Positions 1-11,395 of a stretch of DNA of 64,000 nt are shown here, piece by piece (position 1 is the first letter of the stretch; each line of letters starts with the position of its first letter). The translations under genes and the position numbers were made by a program. Source of the stretch: Isoetes taiwanensis (Eukaryota > Streptophyta > Lycopodiopsida > Isoetales > Isoetaceae). Below the pieces are notes generated by a model that saw nothing but the letters and a program-made list of their open reading frames with translations, searched no databases and had not been told where the DNA came from. The stretch is from assembly GCA_021234155.1 (NCBI GenBank), contig JAJEKV010000027.1:9868716-9932715 (forward strand), read 5' to 3'.

Positions 1-720
1 TCTCCCCGTCCATGACTCCTCCGGGACACATCCAAATAGTGCTTTAGTTGGCACTTTCGGTTAATGATGTACACGGCCATTATGTACCGCCTCAGCCCAA
101 ACTTAAATTCAATTCCTTTGGATAGAATCATGGCTCTAGCACATTCGAGCACAACCCCGATTCTTCCTTTCCACAACCCCGCTTTGTTGGTGCTCATGTG
201 CAATGGAGGTTTAAAGGATTACACCACATTCTTGGAGAAATGCTGCAAACTCATTGCTTGTGAACTCACCTCCTTGGTCCGTTTCCGATCATTTTCGGTT
301 TCTTTTTTGAAAGTTTCTACTAAACTCTTCCATTGTTTAAAGAACTCAAATGTCTCGGACTTGTATGCAAGAAAATAGACCAATTCTTTCTAGTACAATC
401 ATCAATCAACAAGAGAAAGTACACGAGCCTCCCATGGAGGTGACTCTAGCTGGACCCCAAATATCCATGTGGACTAGATCAAGGGGTTGGCTGGCTCGTG
501 TAGCAGGCTGTTTCTTGTATGCCTTCCTGCTCAATTTGCCTAATACACATCCCTCACAAAGTCCGGAGGGGTGGTCTGATCTTTGGAAGCCCTTTTCACA
601 TAATTTAACTGTCTCATTTGCTTTATAAACCGAAAGTTTGCATGTCCCAATCGTTCATGCCATACTTGGTTTATATCGGATGAGCTTGCATTTAACGCCG
701 CAGTACACCGTTCTTTGTAC
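1..720 (-). pseudogene. Copia integrase, broken, 5' portion of domain
   Basis: Minus-strand translation around 690-540 gives WHERLGHANFRFIKQM, the GAG-pre-integrase HHCC zinc motif, then a CEGCVLGK-like pair of cysteines. Further left come HMDIWGPA and a degraded SDQGGEF-type segment of the integrase core. Internal stops break the frame repeatedly. The domain runs off the left edge of the window. Confidence 0.7.
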
Positions 721-729
721 CAGCCGAGT

Positions 730-945
730 CTATACGAGACCTCCTTCCCTCTCTCCTTGGGCTAAAACCCTCTTATGGCCATCCTTAACGATGCACTTTC
801 CACCACCGAAAGTTGCATACAAGTTGGCATCATCCATTTTAGAGATTGATATCAGATTGGCTTCCAGATCAGGTACAAACAGAGTTTTTTTCGAAAGGGA
901 TTTTTGCTTGTAGACACCTTCAGTCCCCATCGTCCCCAATCCCCT
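730..945 (-). pseudogene. Copia pol, protease-to-integrase linker
   Basis: The frame contains KTLFVPDLEANLISISKMD followed by GGGKCIVKDG, the conserved stretch after the Copia protease active site (usually L.VP.L..NLLSVS.L). The active-site Asp region upstream is not readable in one frame. It belongs to the same dead element as the neighbouring gag. Confidence 0.75.
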
Positions 946-1392
946 TTATGTTTAGCATTCCTTTTCCAATCTTGACCCTATGATTGCCGCACGCCTTCAA
1001 CCTGCTCAAACAGATCTCTTCTATTGGTCATATGGTCACTGGCACCGAATCTAAGTACCAAGAGCCATGAAGATTTGCAACAAAGCTGGACGCTCTAGCA
1101 TCCCATGGGTCATCTTCCACAATCCAGAATACAAATAAGCAATGAGCTTCCACCAAAGCATTACAATTTTATCTACCCAATTGTCTCCATCGAAATCTCC
1201 ATTTGGATTTGTTATGAGACTCTTCTTTTTCAGCCATGAAGGCTCGGTAACAGATACCATAGAGTCACCGCCGAGCTGTGATCGAGATCCACTAGACTCG
1301 CTTTGCCTTTGAGGCTTTGTGCCCATGGTGCCCCTTCTTCTTCTTTGATTCTTCTTTCTCTGATGGCTTGACTTTCTTTTCCTTTTATCCGT

Positions 1393-2164
1393 TCAGGGAC
1401 GAGTCTTTTGCAATATGCCCATACTTATTGCAATTGAAACATTTCCTGCTTTCACCCGTTTCCTGTTTGCCAACAAAAGCTTGCCCTTCTTTATTCCCCA
1501 TCCTTTTACCTCCAAATTTTGATTGGCTTCTTCCATAAGAATCTGCTGACAAGCCCACTCAATCTGCACATGTTCAGCTGAGCCAATCAAGTTTTTCACA
1601 TTATTGTAAGAGGTGGGTAATCCAAGAAGCAATGCTCCAACAATGAGGTCATCCTCAAGCCCTTTCTCCATCCCTTTGAGTTGAAGAGCCGCTGCCTTTA
1701 TCTTAGAGATGTACTCTTCTGCAGACATGCAATCTTTCATCTTGGTGGTGAAGATTACAGCATACAAATTTGCTTGTCTGTGAAAAATGTCTCTTCTTAT
1801 AGATTATACACACAGCTGGTCCCAAGCTTCCTTTGCACTGTCCGCAGCCTCCCACTTGAGCGATCATGGTATCATCCAAATACCTGATCATGCGATTCTT
1901 TGCTTCCCAATCTCTTTGCTGCCATTTGAGCAGTGCTTGTCTTTCTACTTCAGCTTTCTTAAGTCCTACCTCACTCCCCTCAGAAGATGTCGTTCCTTTG
2001 ACAATCTGAGCCGTCGTTGGAGCTGTAGGCTTCACATCTGGTATCACAGGCCTTGGTTCATCTCCTGAGACAATATGCCAGAGTCCCTTCTCTGCAAGTT
2101 TGCCTCTCACCTTTATGAACCAATAGAAGGCGTTGGCATGTGACAACCTTTCTATCTTTCCCAT
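1393..2164 (-). pseudogene. Copia gag (UBN2-type) with zinc-knuckle remnant, frameshifted
   Basis: Two reading frames give one gag protein. The first (2164 to about 1800) has KVRGKLAEKGLWHIV and the stretch RDWEAKNRMIRYLDD. The second (1767-1393) continues with AEEYISKIKAAALQLKG and LLLGLPTSYNN, the usual Copia gag core. The frame changes near 1800. A further one-base shift near 1450 precedes a zinc knuckle CFNCNKYGHIAKDS, in which the last cysteine of CX2CX4HX4C is serine. Gag packages the RNA into particles; this copy cannot. Confidence 0.85.
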
Positions 2165-2208
2165 TGCAGCTCAATCTTAAGCTGTTCTGTGTTCACCGGA
2201 ATCGTCCC

Positions 2209-2220
2209 GCTCTGATACCA
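2209..2220 (-). other. Primer binding site of the Copia element
   Basis: Read on the minus strand this is TGGTATCAGAGC, the classic plant LTR-retrotransposon primer site complementary to the 3' end of initiator tRNA-Met. It lies about 45 bases upstream of the gag start at 2164, so it fixes the orientation of the element and the inner edge of its 5' LTR. Confidence 0.9.
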
Positions 2221-4323
2221 TATTAACAATTCAAAGAACGAAACCAACGAAGCTTCTTTTCCATTAAAGATATCAGACTGTTATACACCACAGGACGGTG
2301 CTAAAGATAGCATTACACCGTCTCCAACAACTTCCTTAGATAGCTCCGTAACTATTTCTGATCCCTAAATCTAAGGAACTGTAAAAGACAACCAACAGGT
2401 GTCAACTCTTGTTTATGACGTCCAACAGATTCATCCTGTATAGAGGCGGCCCTGAAAAAGAGGAAAAAAAAAACGATTTACATTTTGGAAGGATTACGTG
2501 CCGCCATGAGACAAGCTATGGCGGCAATGGCGGTTTGCTTAACCACCATGTAACTTAGCTTATCCTTTTCTGTCACATTGTGTTGAATTTTGGGCATGAA
2601 TTTTCTGACTTAGAGCTCCATTAATCGTCACCGGAATTTAAACCGCTGATGGCTTACTATTTTCCAATTTATATAGTATGCTGTATTATACTACAAACGT
2701 CAGTAACCAGCGAGCTGCCGCCAGCATAAATCCAGTCTCTTAAAAACTCGTACAAGATAAGAACAAAAGCTATTCATACGATGGCATAGAAAACTACAGG
2801 CTAGAACAAAAACTACAGCTAGAACAACGAGCTAAAACAAGAAGTTACTGATTTTTGTGATATTTTGTGTTGCTCTGATTAATTTCCATCTCCAGAAGAT
2901 ACTTTCTGCTAGCTGACCCAAAGTTTTTAGGCCCCATATTCAAAAATCCCAACTCCTTAGTACTATCCAAATTTGTGTCTCCACATTTCATTGTTGGTAA
3001 TATTTCATTGTTGGTAATATGTAAAGCTTCAAACTTGTCTGACCCGAAGTCCAGATTTCAAGAATCTCACACTCTTCAATACTACCCAAATTTGTAGTTT
3101 TGTTTGAGTACAAAAAATGTTGCTGGTAATATGCAGAAGTCCAGACTTGTTGGCAATGATGTTTTACATGTTGGAAAGAACAATTGCATTTCCATCAGAG
3201 TCTTATGAATCAGTATCATTTAAAATAACAGCAGTTACAAATATGTAGACATTAAAGTAATTATATCGGTCATCCACACCTTCCTGCTAAAGACGCTGAA
3301 TTAAAGCAGCAGTGCCATTGGGAACCCTACACTTCTTGGTTAACCCCATGTCCACCCTTCTGTGAAGGGGAGAATAGATAAGGGTTCCAGTGTGACTAAT
3401 TTGGAATATCTTTCAAGCCAATATTTGATACAGACGCTGTTTATCTTAGATCTTTTCTGGTTTAAACTTTTAATGCCTTAACCTCCTAGAGCTCACTGAA
3501 TTTCATTGTTTTTAGATTGTCGAAGCAAACTTTGGCATAACTGCTGCGAGCTCTGATGCCTTTGAAGAGCAAAATACAGTGCCAGGACAGAGGCATTTTT
3601 ACAGGGAACCATCTGTTTTCCATTGTTGCCATCAGACCTGTCTGTTCAAAACATACAGATGCAATCTTATCATTGTTATAAACATCATGCACCTTAATGA
3701 AGTTGGCTTCACTGCCCAAATGACTTCATACCAGAAGATTTACATTTTGAGAAGTGGTTCAAAGGTCATAGAAAGAGAGATCAAAGTCCCTGTTGACTTG
3801 ATCCTAAGACCAGAATTGTGTTTCATACTGTACACTCCTGATAAATTGAACCTGGATGTTACAAGTTTAGGCGCTGGAAACATGCTTCCTTTATGCATTG
3901 AGAATACGGTTGTTGACAGAAATACGAGGCTATCAGTTTCGCCTTCCAAAATTGCATCCTGATATGGGTTTTGACATAAAATTAGTGCATAAGGGCCATC
4001 GTTTATTTCGTTATAACTAAACTATCTCGAACTGCCTGAACTATTCATGTCGTTTAATTTAAAACATCCAATGAACAACTCATGTCTTTGGATACACGTC
4101 AAGCATTGCTTTTATAGAAAGAAAGATCTACCTCCTTCACAACCTGGCCTATAATCTTGTATCCACCAGGAAATGTTTGTCTATCACAGAGTCGCATAAT
4201 CACATTTCCATTCACTGCAGTTATCATCAGATTTTATGATCTGCTTACACCGTCAACAAGAAGATAAACAAATCTAATGACATAGTCGATTGCCATAAAT
4301 GGTTCTTCATGTGTATAGGCCAT
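2221..4323. other. Intergenic stretch, probable Copia LTR debris then unassigned sequence
   Basis: The part next to 2221 should be Copia 5' LTR; no clear outer end is visible. At 3486-3962 there are modest open frames on both strands (127 codons plus, 77 and 69 codons minus), none of which I recognise and none with convincing splice structure. Some of 4100-4320 may be 3' UTR of the MAM33 gene. No other feature is seen. Confidence 0.4.
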
Positions 4324-5197
4324 TCACCTTACAATGAACCCTTCTACATGCTTGAGCCAAACCAAGAACTGACGTGAATCCTTATGAGACAGATAATTTA
4401 TTAGATATGAAGCCATATCTTTGTTAATAGCTCGACGATGGAGAAACTTCCAAATCCGTTTCTGAATTCGTCTGCGAAATTCTCTGGGATTATACAAACA
4501 ACATGTCATTACAGTTTTCTTTCAAGCAACAGACCTGTGAATAAGTAGATAGATAAGAAACTGAAAAGACATATTGGCCTGATTATAACTGCAGCATTAT
4601 GATTTCACATTGTCTATAGAATACTTGTCAATGCATGAACTTACTCGCGGCCAAAGTAGGTATTTGATGCAGACTGTCCCTCTACGCAAGCGAGACGGCA
4701 CACAACAATATCATCTCCATCAGACAGGCAATCGATCTCCAAAACTGGTTCTTCCGGGGTCTTGTGTATAGATACAACAATTTTCACCATTTCCTCGACC
4801 TCATCATCAGATTCTTCATATAACTTGGGACCTGCAGGCACATACTTGACAAGTTCACCCTTGACAAAAATTTCTTCAGCACCATAAGTTCTGCGCAGTA
4901 ACCTAATGCCATTCTTCTGTATAATCTTGAAGGGTTCTGGAGGTCTTGGGATGGGCACCTATGGTTATGCTTAAAGGTTAGCGGAGAAATAAAAGCCAAT
5001 GTGTTCGAATACCATTCAGATGGATAGATTACCGAAGCTTGCTGAATATCTCGATCAAACTGGGTCCGAATTGCATTCAGCAGATGCTGATCACGAGGGG
5101 AGGACAAGCCTTCTTGAGATACGGATAAAGAGGAAAAGCTGTGGAGGATGGGAAGCCGGCTATGGCAGAAACGATCTAGAAATCTCAACCGGATCAT
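4324..5197 (-). CDS. MAM33/p32 family mitochondrial matrix protein, three exons
   Basis: Exons on the minus strand are about 5197-5033, 4958-4645 and 4483-4324. Donors GTAATC and GTAAGT and acceptors CATAG and CCCAG keep the frame open, giving about 212 residues. The start is followed by an Arg- and Ser-rich, acid-free leader (MIRLRFLDRFCHSRLP) that fits a mitochondrial presequence. The middle has an acidic run (YEESDDEVEE) and the strand pattern of the p32/MAM33 fold. The end carries the family's paired helices with FLHRRAINKDMASYL and DSRQFLVWLKHVEGF. MAM33 proteins form doughnut-shaped trimers in the mitochondrial matrix and are linked to ribosome and respiratory-complex assembly. The 5' flank has an AGGGTTTT plant leader motif. 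The gene looks intact. Exon 1 is the least certain part. Confidence 0.82.
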
Positions 5198-5249
5198 CGT
5201 CCCAAACGTTAAACCTTAGAAGCAAAAACCCTAAAAGAAAGCTGAATTG

Positions 5250-5784
5250 AGATGAGGAATATTCTGATGCATATACTCTCACCAGTTTAACAAAATTAAC
5301 CACCCAAGACTATCAGATTTTGTCCATGACCAAAGCCATGTATTTGGCTGCACTAAATGCTAGTTCACATAGTGTAAAAAATAGGCCATGGCTGACTTTC
5401 AACACTAAGGGTGGAATCACACCACCGGACGGGCATTATTTTAAGTTTTGGCTTTTGGGCGGGTATTTTCACCAGCGCTGCCAACACTAATGGCCGCCCA
5501 AAACTTGCCACATCATCATTTATATGCTTCTACACAACTGCGTTAAACCTTTGCTCAAACAGCCCAAGAACTCTGTTGGTGGCAAGACAATAGCGTTAAA
5601 TCCTTTGCTCACAAGAATAGCGAGAGGTATCACTATAGCCTTCAGATTTTTAGGTATGTGCTTTAGATTTTCAGGTATGTGCTTTAGATTTTGCTGGCCA
5701 GATTGATGCTGGTGAAGCCTATAAATATTCATATTCATATTTTTGCAGAATGGATGATGAGCCTCCACAAAGCCACGTAGAGAA
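5250..5784. other. Intergenic, upstream of the MAM33 gene
   Basis: This AT-rich stretch presumably contains the MAM33 promoter. A short direct repeat (TTTAGATTTT followed by AGGTATGTGC) lies near 5644-5690. No coding sequence is seen. Confidence 0.4.
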
Positions 5785-6482
5785 AATTCAATTGTTATAA
5801 TCGCTATTGTTCATGATGTTGCAGTTACTGGAGTTAATTGCAGAGGATATCAACTTGAGATAATTGCCAGAGTGATTGCATGGAACATGTTAGTGATGGC
5901 ATTACTTGTTGAGTCTAGGTCTCAAATTGTAAGGAAGAATACCATTTCAGCTTTGCGAGTGCAATAGGGCAGAGCACATGGACTGAGTACGGTATGCACA
6001 GAGTTGTGTTACATGACAACAAATAGATCTCTGTGAGATGAATGTTTTCCAAAAAAATACCTATTCAGATGAAAGTTTGATGAAGAATTGCCTTGCTTAA
6101 CGATACACCGCAGAGAAATGTCGCAGTGCACAGAGTTAATTCAATTGTTATAATCGCTATTGTTCGTGATGTTGCAGTTACTGGAGTTAATTGCAGAGGA
6201 TCAACTTGAGATAATTGCCAGAGTGATTGCACGGAACATGTTAGTGATGGCATTACTTGTTGAGTCTAGGTCTCAAATTGTAAGGAAGAATACCATTTCA
6301 GCTTTGCGAGTGCAATAGGGCAGAGCACATGGACTGAGTACGGTATGCATAGAGTTGTGTTACATGACAACAAATAGATCTCTGTGAGATGAATGTTTTC
6401 CAAAAAAAAACCTATCCAGATGAAAGTTTGATGAAGAATTGCCTTGCTTAACGATACACTGCAAAGAAATGTCGCAGTGCAC
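5785..6482. repeat. Tandem duplication, two units of about 351 bp
   Basis: The unit at 5785-6130 is repeated almost exactly at 6138-6482. Both begin AATTCAATTGTTATAATCGC and end GTCGCAGTGCA. The copies differ at only a few sites (for example tatcaac/tcaac and cacag/catag), so the duplication is recent. No gene is readable in it. Confidence 0.9.
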
Positions 6483-7510
6483 CATGATAACTGCTTTAGG
6501 TCTGGTGGCCTACAATGAAAGTTGCGAAACAAATCCAAATCAACATTCAAGGCATTTAAGCTGCAAAGACCAGTCTCGCAAGACGATGGAACAATAGAAA
6601 AACGAAACCGTCTCAATTTAATCTAAACCACCCATCTTTAAAAAAAGTAAAAAATAAAAAATCCAACCTTCAAGATGCTCAAATACTCAACAGTCGAGAT
6701 AGAGTTACAAAGATTAAAATAATCTCACGATCAAAAATGAAAGTTGTGAAACACAATAAAATGAAGGGTCAAGATCGCGCACAAACTATTATCTTATTTT
6801 GGCTTTAGTACTATATACAGATATGAACAAAGATTCGATTCTTATGTGTTCTTACATGTTATTGACATGTTGCTATCTTTTTCCTGGGTACAAAATACCG
6901 GCTAGATTTTTGAGTTGAGTTTTTGAGTTTTCCAAGAGAACTTCTTAGCTAGCATAAGCATGAGCAAATTCGTGGAAAAAAATTGATACCTTTTGGGTAT
7001 GAACAGACAGCAACGAGCGATTTGATCGCAAAGGGATTGAGGCATCAATTGGAATGAGGCAAAATCAATCACTTGCGCCTGAAGAATCCACAGTCGTATG
7101 TTATCTAAATTCGGCATCTGAAAGATAAAGGCAGAAGAGCATAAATAGAAAAGTTTGAGACAAGGGATTAGAAAGACAGAAGCCCTATTGCCGGTTTCCA
7201 AGAAATAGAGTTTCCGGTTCAAATCATGATTTTGCATATGCTCAACAGATCATTTCCTTGATTGAGAGGGAAACTTATCCTGGTGTATGAACTGGTATAT
7301 GCATATAGTACATTTGAAGAAATCCGAATATAGATAATCGAATTCTGGCTAGAGCTCAAACCATAGAAGAAAACCTAAGTTTTTTGGTTAAGTATTCCAA
7401 CGACAATGATTGCATGGTTCACCATGATATCCAGCCAGAGATATAAACCATCAGATAGCCTGACAGCCATTTGAGCATGATGCAGTATCATGGACAACAT
7501 TTTTATGGAA
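6483..7510. other. Intergenic, nothing recognised
   Basis: AT-rich DNA with a minus-strand open frame of 111 codons at 6902-7237 that resembles no family I know. No repeat structure is seen. Confidence 0.35.
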
Positions 7511-7641
7511 GGCGAAATGTTTCTGAGCTGGAAATTTTGCCTCGAAATTTCCAGCTGACGTGGCGAGGCCACTCGCACTCGTGGCCCCGCCACATCCGCT
7601 GGAAATTTTGAGGTGAAAGTTCCAGCTCAGAAACATTCGCC
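7511..7641. repeat. Foldback element, two 60-base inverted arms
   Basis: The left arm starts GGCGAAATGTTTCTGAGC and runs to about 7571. The right arm is its near-perfect reverse complement and ends at 7641. The loop is only about eight bases (tcgcactc). Such a hairpin is typical of a foldback MITE or a cruciform. It lies directly beside the inverted repeat at 7645, so it may belong to the end of the recombinase-bearing unit. Confidence 0.85.
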
Positions 7642-7644
7642 AAT

Positions 7645-7667
7645 GAAATTTTGAAGACCTTGAAATT
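7645..7667. repeat. Left 23-bp inverted repeat
   Basis: Starts GAAATTTTGAAGACC; exact reverse complement of 10565-10587. Confidence 0.85.
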
Positions 7668-8050
7668 TTGTTGACGTGGTGCCTATATGTCTCATTGTCG
7701 ACCTTCTCTGCCGCGTAACCTTCGATCCGACATGCTGCCGAAGGTGAAATTAGGTTCTAATCGGCATAGCGCCTTGGAGCGCCATAATCTCTTAGCTTAG
7801 CACCTTGGAGCGCCATTATTTCTTGGTTCTTGCGAGTTGTGGAGGGATTTTTCAGTAATCTTGACATTCTGTGGAGCTTTTTTGGCAATCTTCTTCCAAT
7901 TCCACCGAGTTAGTGCTGATGGACTTGCATGCAGGTGATCCTGCCTTAACATTAGTCAGTCTTCCACATTTTGTTCTTTTCTAATGTTTCTTTTCTCGCA
8001 GATTCGCCTTCTTGAAGATATAGTGGAGTAAGATCATCTATCTTGAAGAA

Positions 8051-10350
8051 ATGGCTGCAATGAAGTGCTTCATAGTTTTATTTTCTGCGTTTTATAGCGT
8101 GGACGTGTGTGCAAGTGGTTTGGACCCTAGTTTTGAGCTAAATGCAACTCAGGAAGCTTATGGAGTTAATCTTTTACATGCTGTTGCATCTGAATCTGTA
8201 GATGATGCCTTTGAAGACATTGACAGTCTGTTGAATAAATTTCATGGCCCAGAACTTGATAACTTTGTTGCAGAAATCCAGAATGAGTCCTAATTTCAAG
8301 AAGATCAAGCTTGTGGTGATGATAAGGATGAGTTCTTTGCTTTGGACCCGAATCTGATTAAAGAAGCAGAAGGGGGAGGCAGGGATGGCTCTAAAGGCCT
8401 CATTAAATGGGCTAGAAGGAGGTTTGGTAGTTGGAGATCACGGTTTATGTTTGATTGCAGGATACCAATTGAAGAAATCCCTGCGGTTGAACTGGCCGAA
8501 ATGCTCATGAAATTTATGCTGCAGATCAAGAAAAAGAACAAGGAGATTTATCCACCAGGAAGGTACTGTAATTTCTTTAAGTTATTTAATTTAAGTTGTT
8601 TAATTTGTTAAGTTGTTTAATTTTTTAGGGTCAGCTTTCTGTTAGGATTTAGGGTAGTTTTTCTGATAGATTATTTGGTTTCTGCAGTCTTAGTGTATTG
8701 TATAGGACATTTGGCAGGATTTTAAGAAAGAAATAAGAGGTTAGAGTTGGTCAGGCTGGCATTGAGGAGCGTCCATTCACTCTGATGTCTTTAAAAAAAG
8801 TACATATGCCTTTGTAGTAGCTGTTAGAAGATCCAGGTTACTTGGAGTTAAGGAGAAGAAGAAGAAAGCCCCTGTTATTCCATTCAGTGTCGAGAATGAC
8901 CTGCTCGCAGATGTTGATGATCAAATTTACCATCCTAGGAGTTGTCAAAAACGTCTTTGCTTTTATATCTGTAGCAGGTTTGGCATCAGGGCAGTTAAGG
9001 AGATTTGGAATTTAAAGGTGTATCAATTTTCCTTGGAGATTAGTGAGAGTGGCGAGTTTGTGAAATACGAGGAAGCGTGCAGCAAAAATTATAATCCTTC
9101 TGCTACGCGTTTTGAAGACCATCATTTTAGGGATCCGGCGTTGAGTTATGAGGAAGATTTCATCTTTACCTACAAACAGTATATGAGGCATTTACCTTCA
9201 AGGCACTTTGGGGCTGAGGATAAGACGGAGGGCGTACTATTCTTGATTGCGATTGATAATTCGTGCAGTAATGTAAGTTGTGATATCGTTTGTTTTTTTT
9301 GTTTTTTTGCTTTAGATCTTTACTTAAATTACATAATAAGCTTGTTATATTTTTTCTCTTTTAGGTTTGGTACCATAAGCAAAGGGCGACGAAATGGCTT
9401 AAAGTCATGGGTCAGACCGTGAATGCTGACATTTGCAACAAATCTGGACGCGTGACTTTGGTGATGCGATTGGCATTGGCTTGTGTACCAGCTGAAGTGG
9501 GGATGCAGGTTACAGGTCATAACATGTATGATGGCTATCGCAAGTAAGGTTTTCCCCCTTTTTATCATTTTTTTTATTATTGTTAGCTAAAGTGTACTTT
9601 TTCTGTAATTAGATATGATAGAAGCAAAGAAGTTCAAGTCGACACGGCTATGTCTATTCTGCCAAAGCTTGTTGATGATAATGTGAAGCTTCGAGTGTAT
9701 AATGAAGTCCTTGGCGAGTAAGCGGAAGGTCTTATTTGGAGTGCAGGATGATCGTACTCCAAATGGGCTTGATGTTTCCAAGCAGGTACTGTGAAGATTT
9801 TTTATTGAAGCAACCTTTTTTCATTCAATATTTAAAGTTCAATGTTGTCTAGTAGGTTCTTTTGTCATCTTCAACTGTCGCTGCTTGAATTCTGAAGATA
9901 ATGGTGCTATAGAAGGCGAATGTTCTACCAAGTGCGAAAAACAGGTACTCTTATTTAATTGATTTTCAATTTTCAATCACTTTCTAGCTTTGAATGTCTG
10001 GTTGTTTCAGGTTGTTTGTTTGGCTGGGAAAGAGAGAATTAGCGGAGAAGGATAAGCAGATACAGGATGAATTTGATTTTATTGACGAAGGTATCGTGAA
10101 TGAGTTGATGAGGGCAGATCCTCTGACAAGAAAAGCATTACAGGGAGGACATTATAATGTCAGGAATGGGAATACAATTAGTAACGTAGGTGGGCAGAAT
10201 TTCATTGGCACTACATTTTCTAGTTGTGCGTTTGTTACCTATGACAATCCTGGGCAGAGTTTTAGATCTTCTGAAGAACTTGCACAACAGTTGATGCAAG
10301 GATTTGAACTGAATTTTTTGTTAAATGTTGAACTCAATTTTCTGACTTAA
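8051..10350 (+). pseudogene. Tyrosine recombinase of the DUF3504 (Crypton/ZMYM-like) type, decayed
   Basis: Exon 1 (8051-8562) holds the DUF3504 N-terminal signature LAEMLMKFMLQIKKKNKEIYPPG, quoted here in two parts as LAEMLMKFMLQIKKK and NKEIYPPG. An in-frame TAA at 8291-8293 interrupts it. A frame open from about 8826 to 9272 carries RFGIRAVKEIWNLK, YQFSLEISESGEF and EEACSKNYNPS. After a GTAAGT...TTTTAG intron, exon 9365-9543 has VWYHKQRATKW, NKSGRVTLV and VPAEVGMQVTGH. A second intron joins YRK to YDRSKEVQ (from 9613). Arg, the GH pair and a following Tyr of the tyrosine-recombinase site remain, while the usual HxxR His is not seen. The last part (9994-10350) is acidic and of unknown role. 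Cryptons move with this single enzyme. The stop makes this a likely pseudogene, unless 8291 lies in an intron. Confidence 0.72.
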
Positions 10351-10564
10351 ATGTTGAACTGAATTTTCTGGAAGGTCTTCAAAATTTCTGGAACGAAAAT
10401 GTGAAAATGTGGAAATGTGGAATCTGGAATGTTTTTCTCATTGCATGAAAATGTCCAATGTGTTGTGACATTTGTTATCTGTTAGGTTTGATAAGATTAA
10501 GCTGAAAATCAAGTCAAAATGACCTTGAAATTTCGGGTTATAAAAACAAGACGATTAACCCTAT

Positions 10565-10587
10565 AATTTCAAGGTCTTCAAAATTTC
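10565..10587. repeat. Right 23-bp inverted repeat
   Basis: Ends GGTCTTCAAAATTTC; exact reverse complement of 7645-7667. It also pairs locally with GACCTTGAAATTTC near 10522 to form a hairpin. Confidence 0.85.
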
Positions 10588-11395
10588 GCTCAACATTATT
10601 ACGCTCTCACAAACGTTTTGCCATAGATACAACCATGCTGCTTTTGATGTTGGTAATTAGTTGCCAGCAAACCACCAAAATATGATTGAAGGATAAACAA
10701 TCAAAGTTATGAACCTTAGTTTCTTTACATTCCATTTATAACTACTAAGGTTTTCTTATATATTTGCAAGAGTTGACCCCTTGTGGCCTTGACAAGTTAT
10801 GTCCTAGAACACAATCCTTTCTGTATTATGCTTAGTTGATAATTGTAACTTATCCTACCTTGTCTGACTAGCAATCTTTGTTGAATCTAGAGCTAGATTA
10901 GCTGCAGATATTTGGAGGTCCACTAATTGGACAATTGTTTTGACTGCAACATGGAGTATATGCAAAATATATGGCATGAGTCGTAATAATTGTTTTCATT
11001 ATTTTTGCTAGATCCACATGCATGCTCTTAGGTTGGATACCCCATAATCTACTCGTGCAATGCTAGCACACATCACTAGGACCTCGTATTATAGAAACAT
11101 CAAGTCTCACGTTTTAAAAACATCGTTTGCACTACCCAAAGTTACACAAATCTCCCCTACAGAGTGCGTTAACAAAAGAAATGTTCGCCAAGGCCACTGC
11201 AATAAATTTCTTGTTTCTACAATGGTTGAAACGTACCTCGAGGATAAAAATCAAACTTACGCGACAGTCCACCTGGACGCCTCAATTTTAATATATCAAA
11301 AAAAAAAAAAAGAGCACAGAATCACAGGGCAGAAGGATGTATAGGCCTACGGAAGTAGATCGGCTGGAATCGCTCCTTTTTGTGATCAGATAGGT
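10588..11395. other. Intergenic, upstream of the cyclophilin gene
   Basis: No coding sequence is seen. A run of 14 A lies at about 11299-11312, roughly 90 bases before the cyclophilin start. The promoter of that gene should lie here, but no clear TATA box is assigned. Confidence 0.4.

Larger units (their letters stand above)
1..2220 (-). mobile_element. Ty1/Copia retrotransposon remnant, 5' part
   Basis: Minus-strand remains run in Copia order. From high to low coordinates there is a primer binding site, gag, a zinc knuckle, protease and GAG-pre-integrase remains, then integrase, cut by the window edge. Protease-before-integrase with integrase before RT is the Copia order. Several frameshifts and stops are present, so it is dead. 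RT and RNase H would lie to the left of the window. The 5' LTR should begin just above 2220, but I could not fix its ends. Confidence 0.85.
7645..10587 (+). mobile_element. Candidate mobile unit bounded by 23-bp inverted repeats, carrying a DUF3504/Crypton-type recombinase
   Basis: The 23 bases at 7645-7667 (starting GAAATTTTGAAGACC) recur exactly in reverse complement at 10565-10587. Everything between them belongs to, or surrounds, one plus-strand tyrosine-recombinase gene. A further GGTCTTCAAAATTTC copy lies near 10373-10387. The right end folds on itself through GACCTTGAAATTTC near 10522 and its complement near 10567. No convincing target-site duplication flanks the repeats, so the exact boundaries are uncertain. 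Typical Cryptons lack terminal inverted repeats, which makes this arrangement odd. Confidence 0.5.

Noticed and set aside
3486-3962. 127-codon plus frame and two minus frames upstream of the Copia element
   Set aside because: No recognisable domain on either strand and no splice support; left unassigned.
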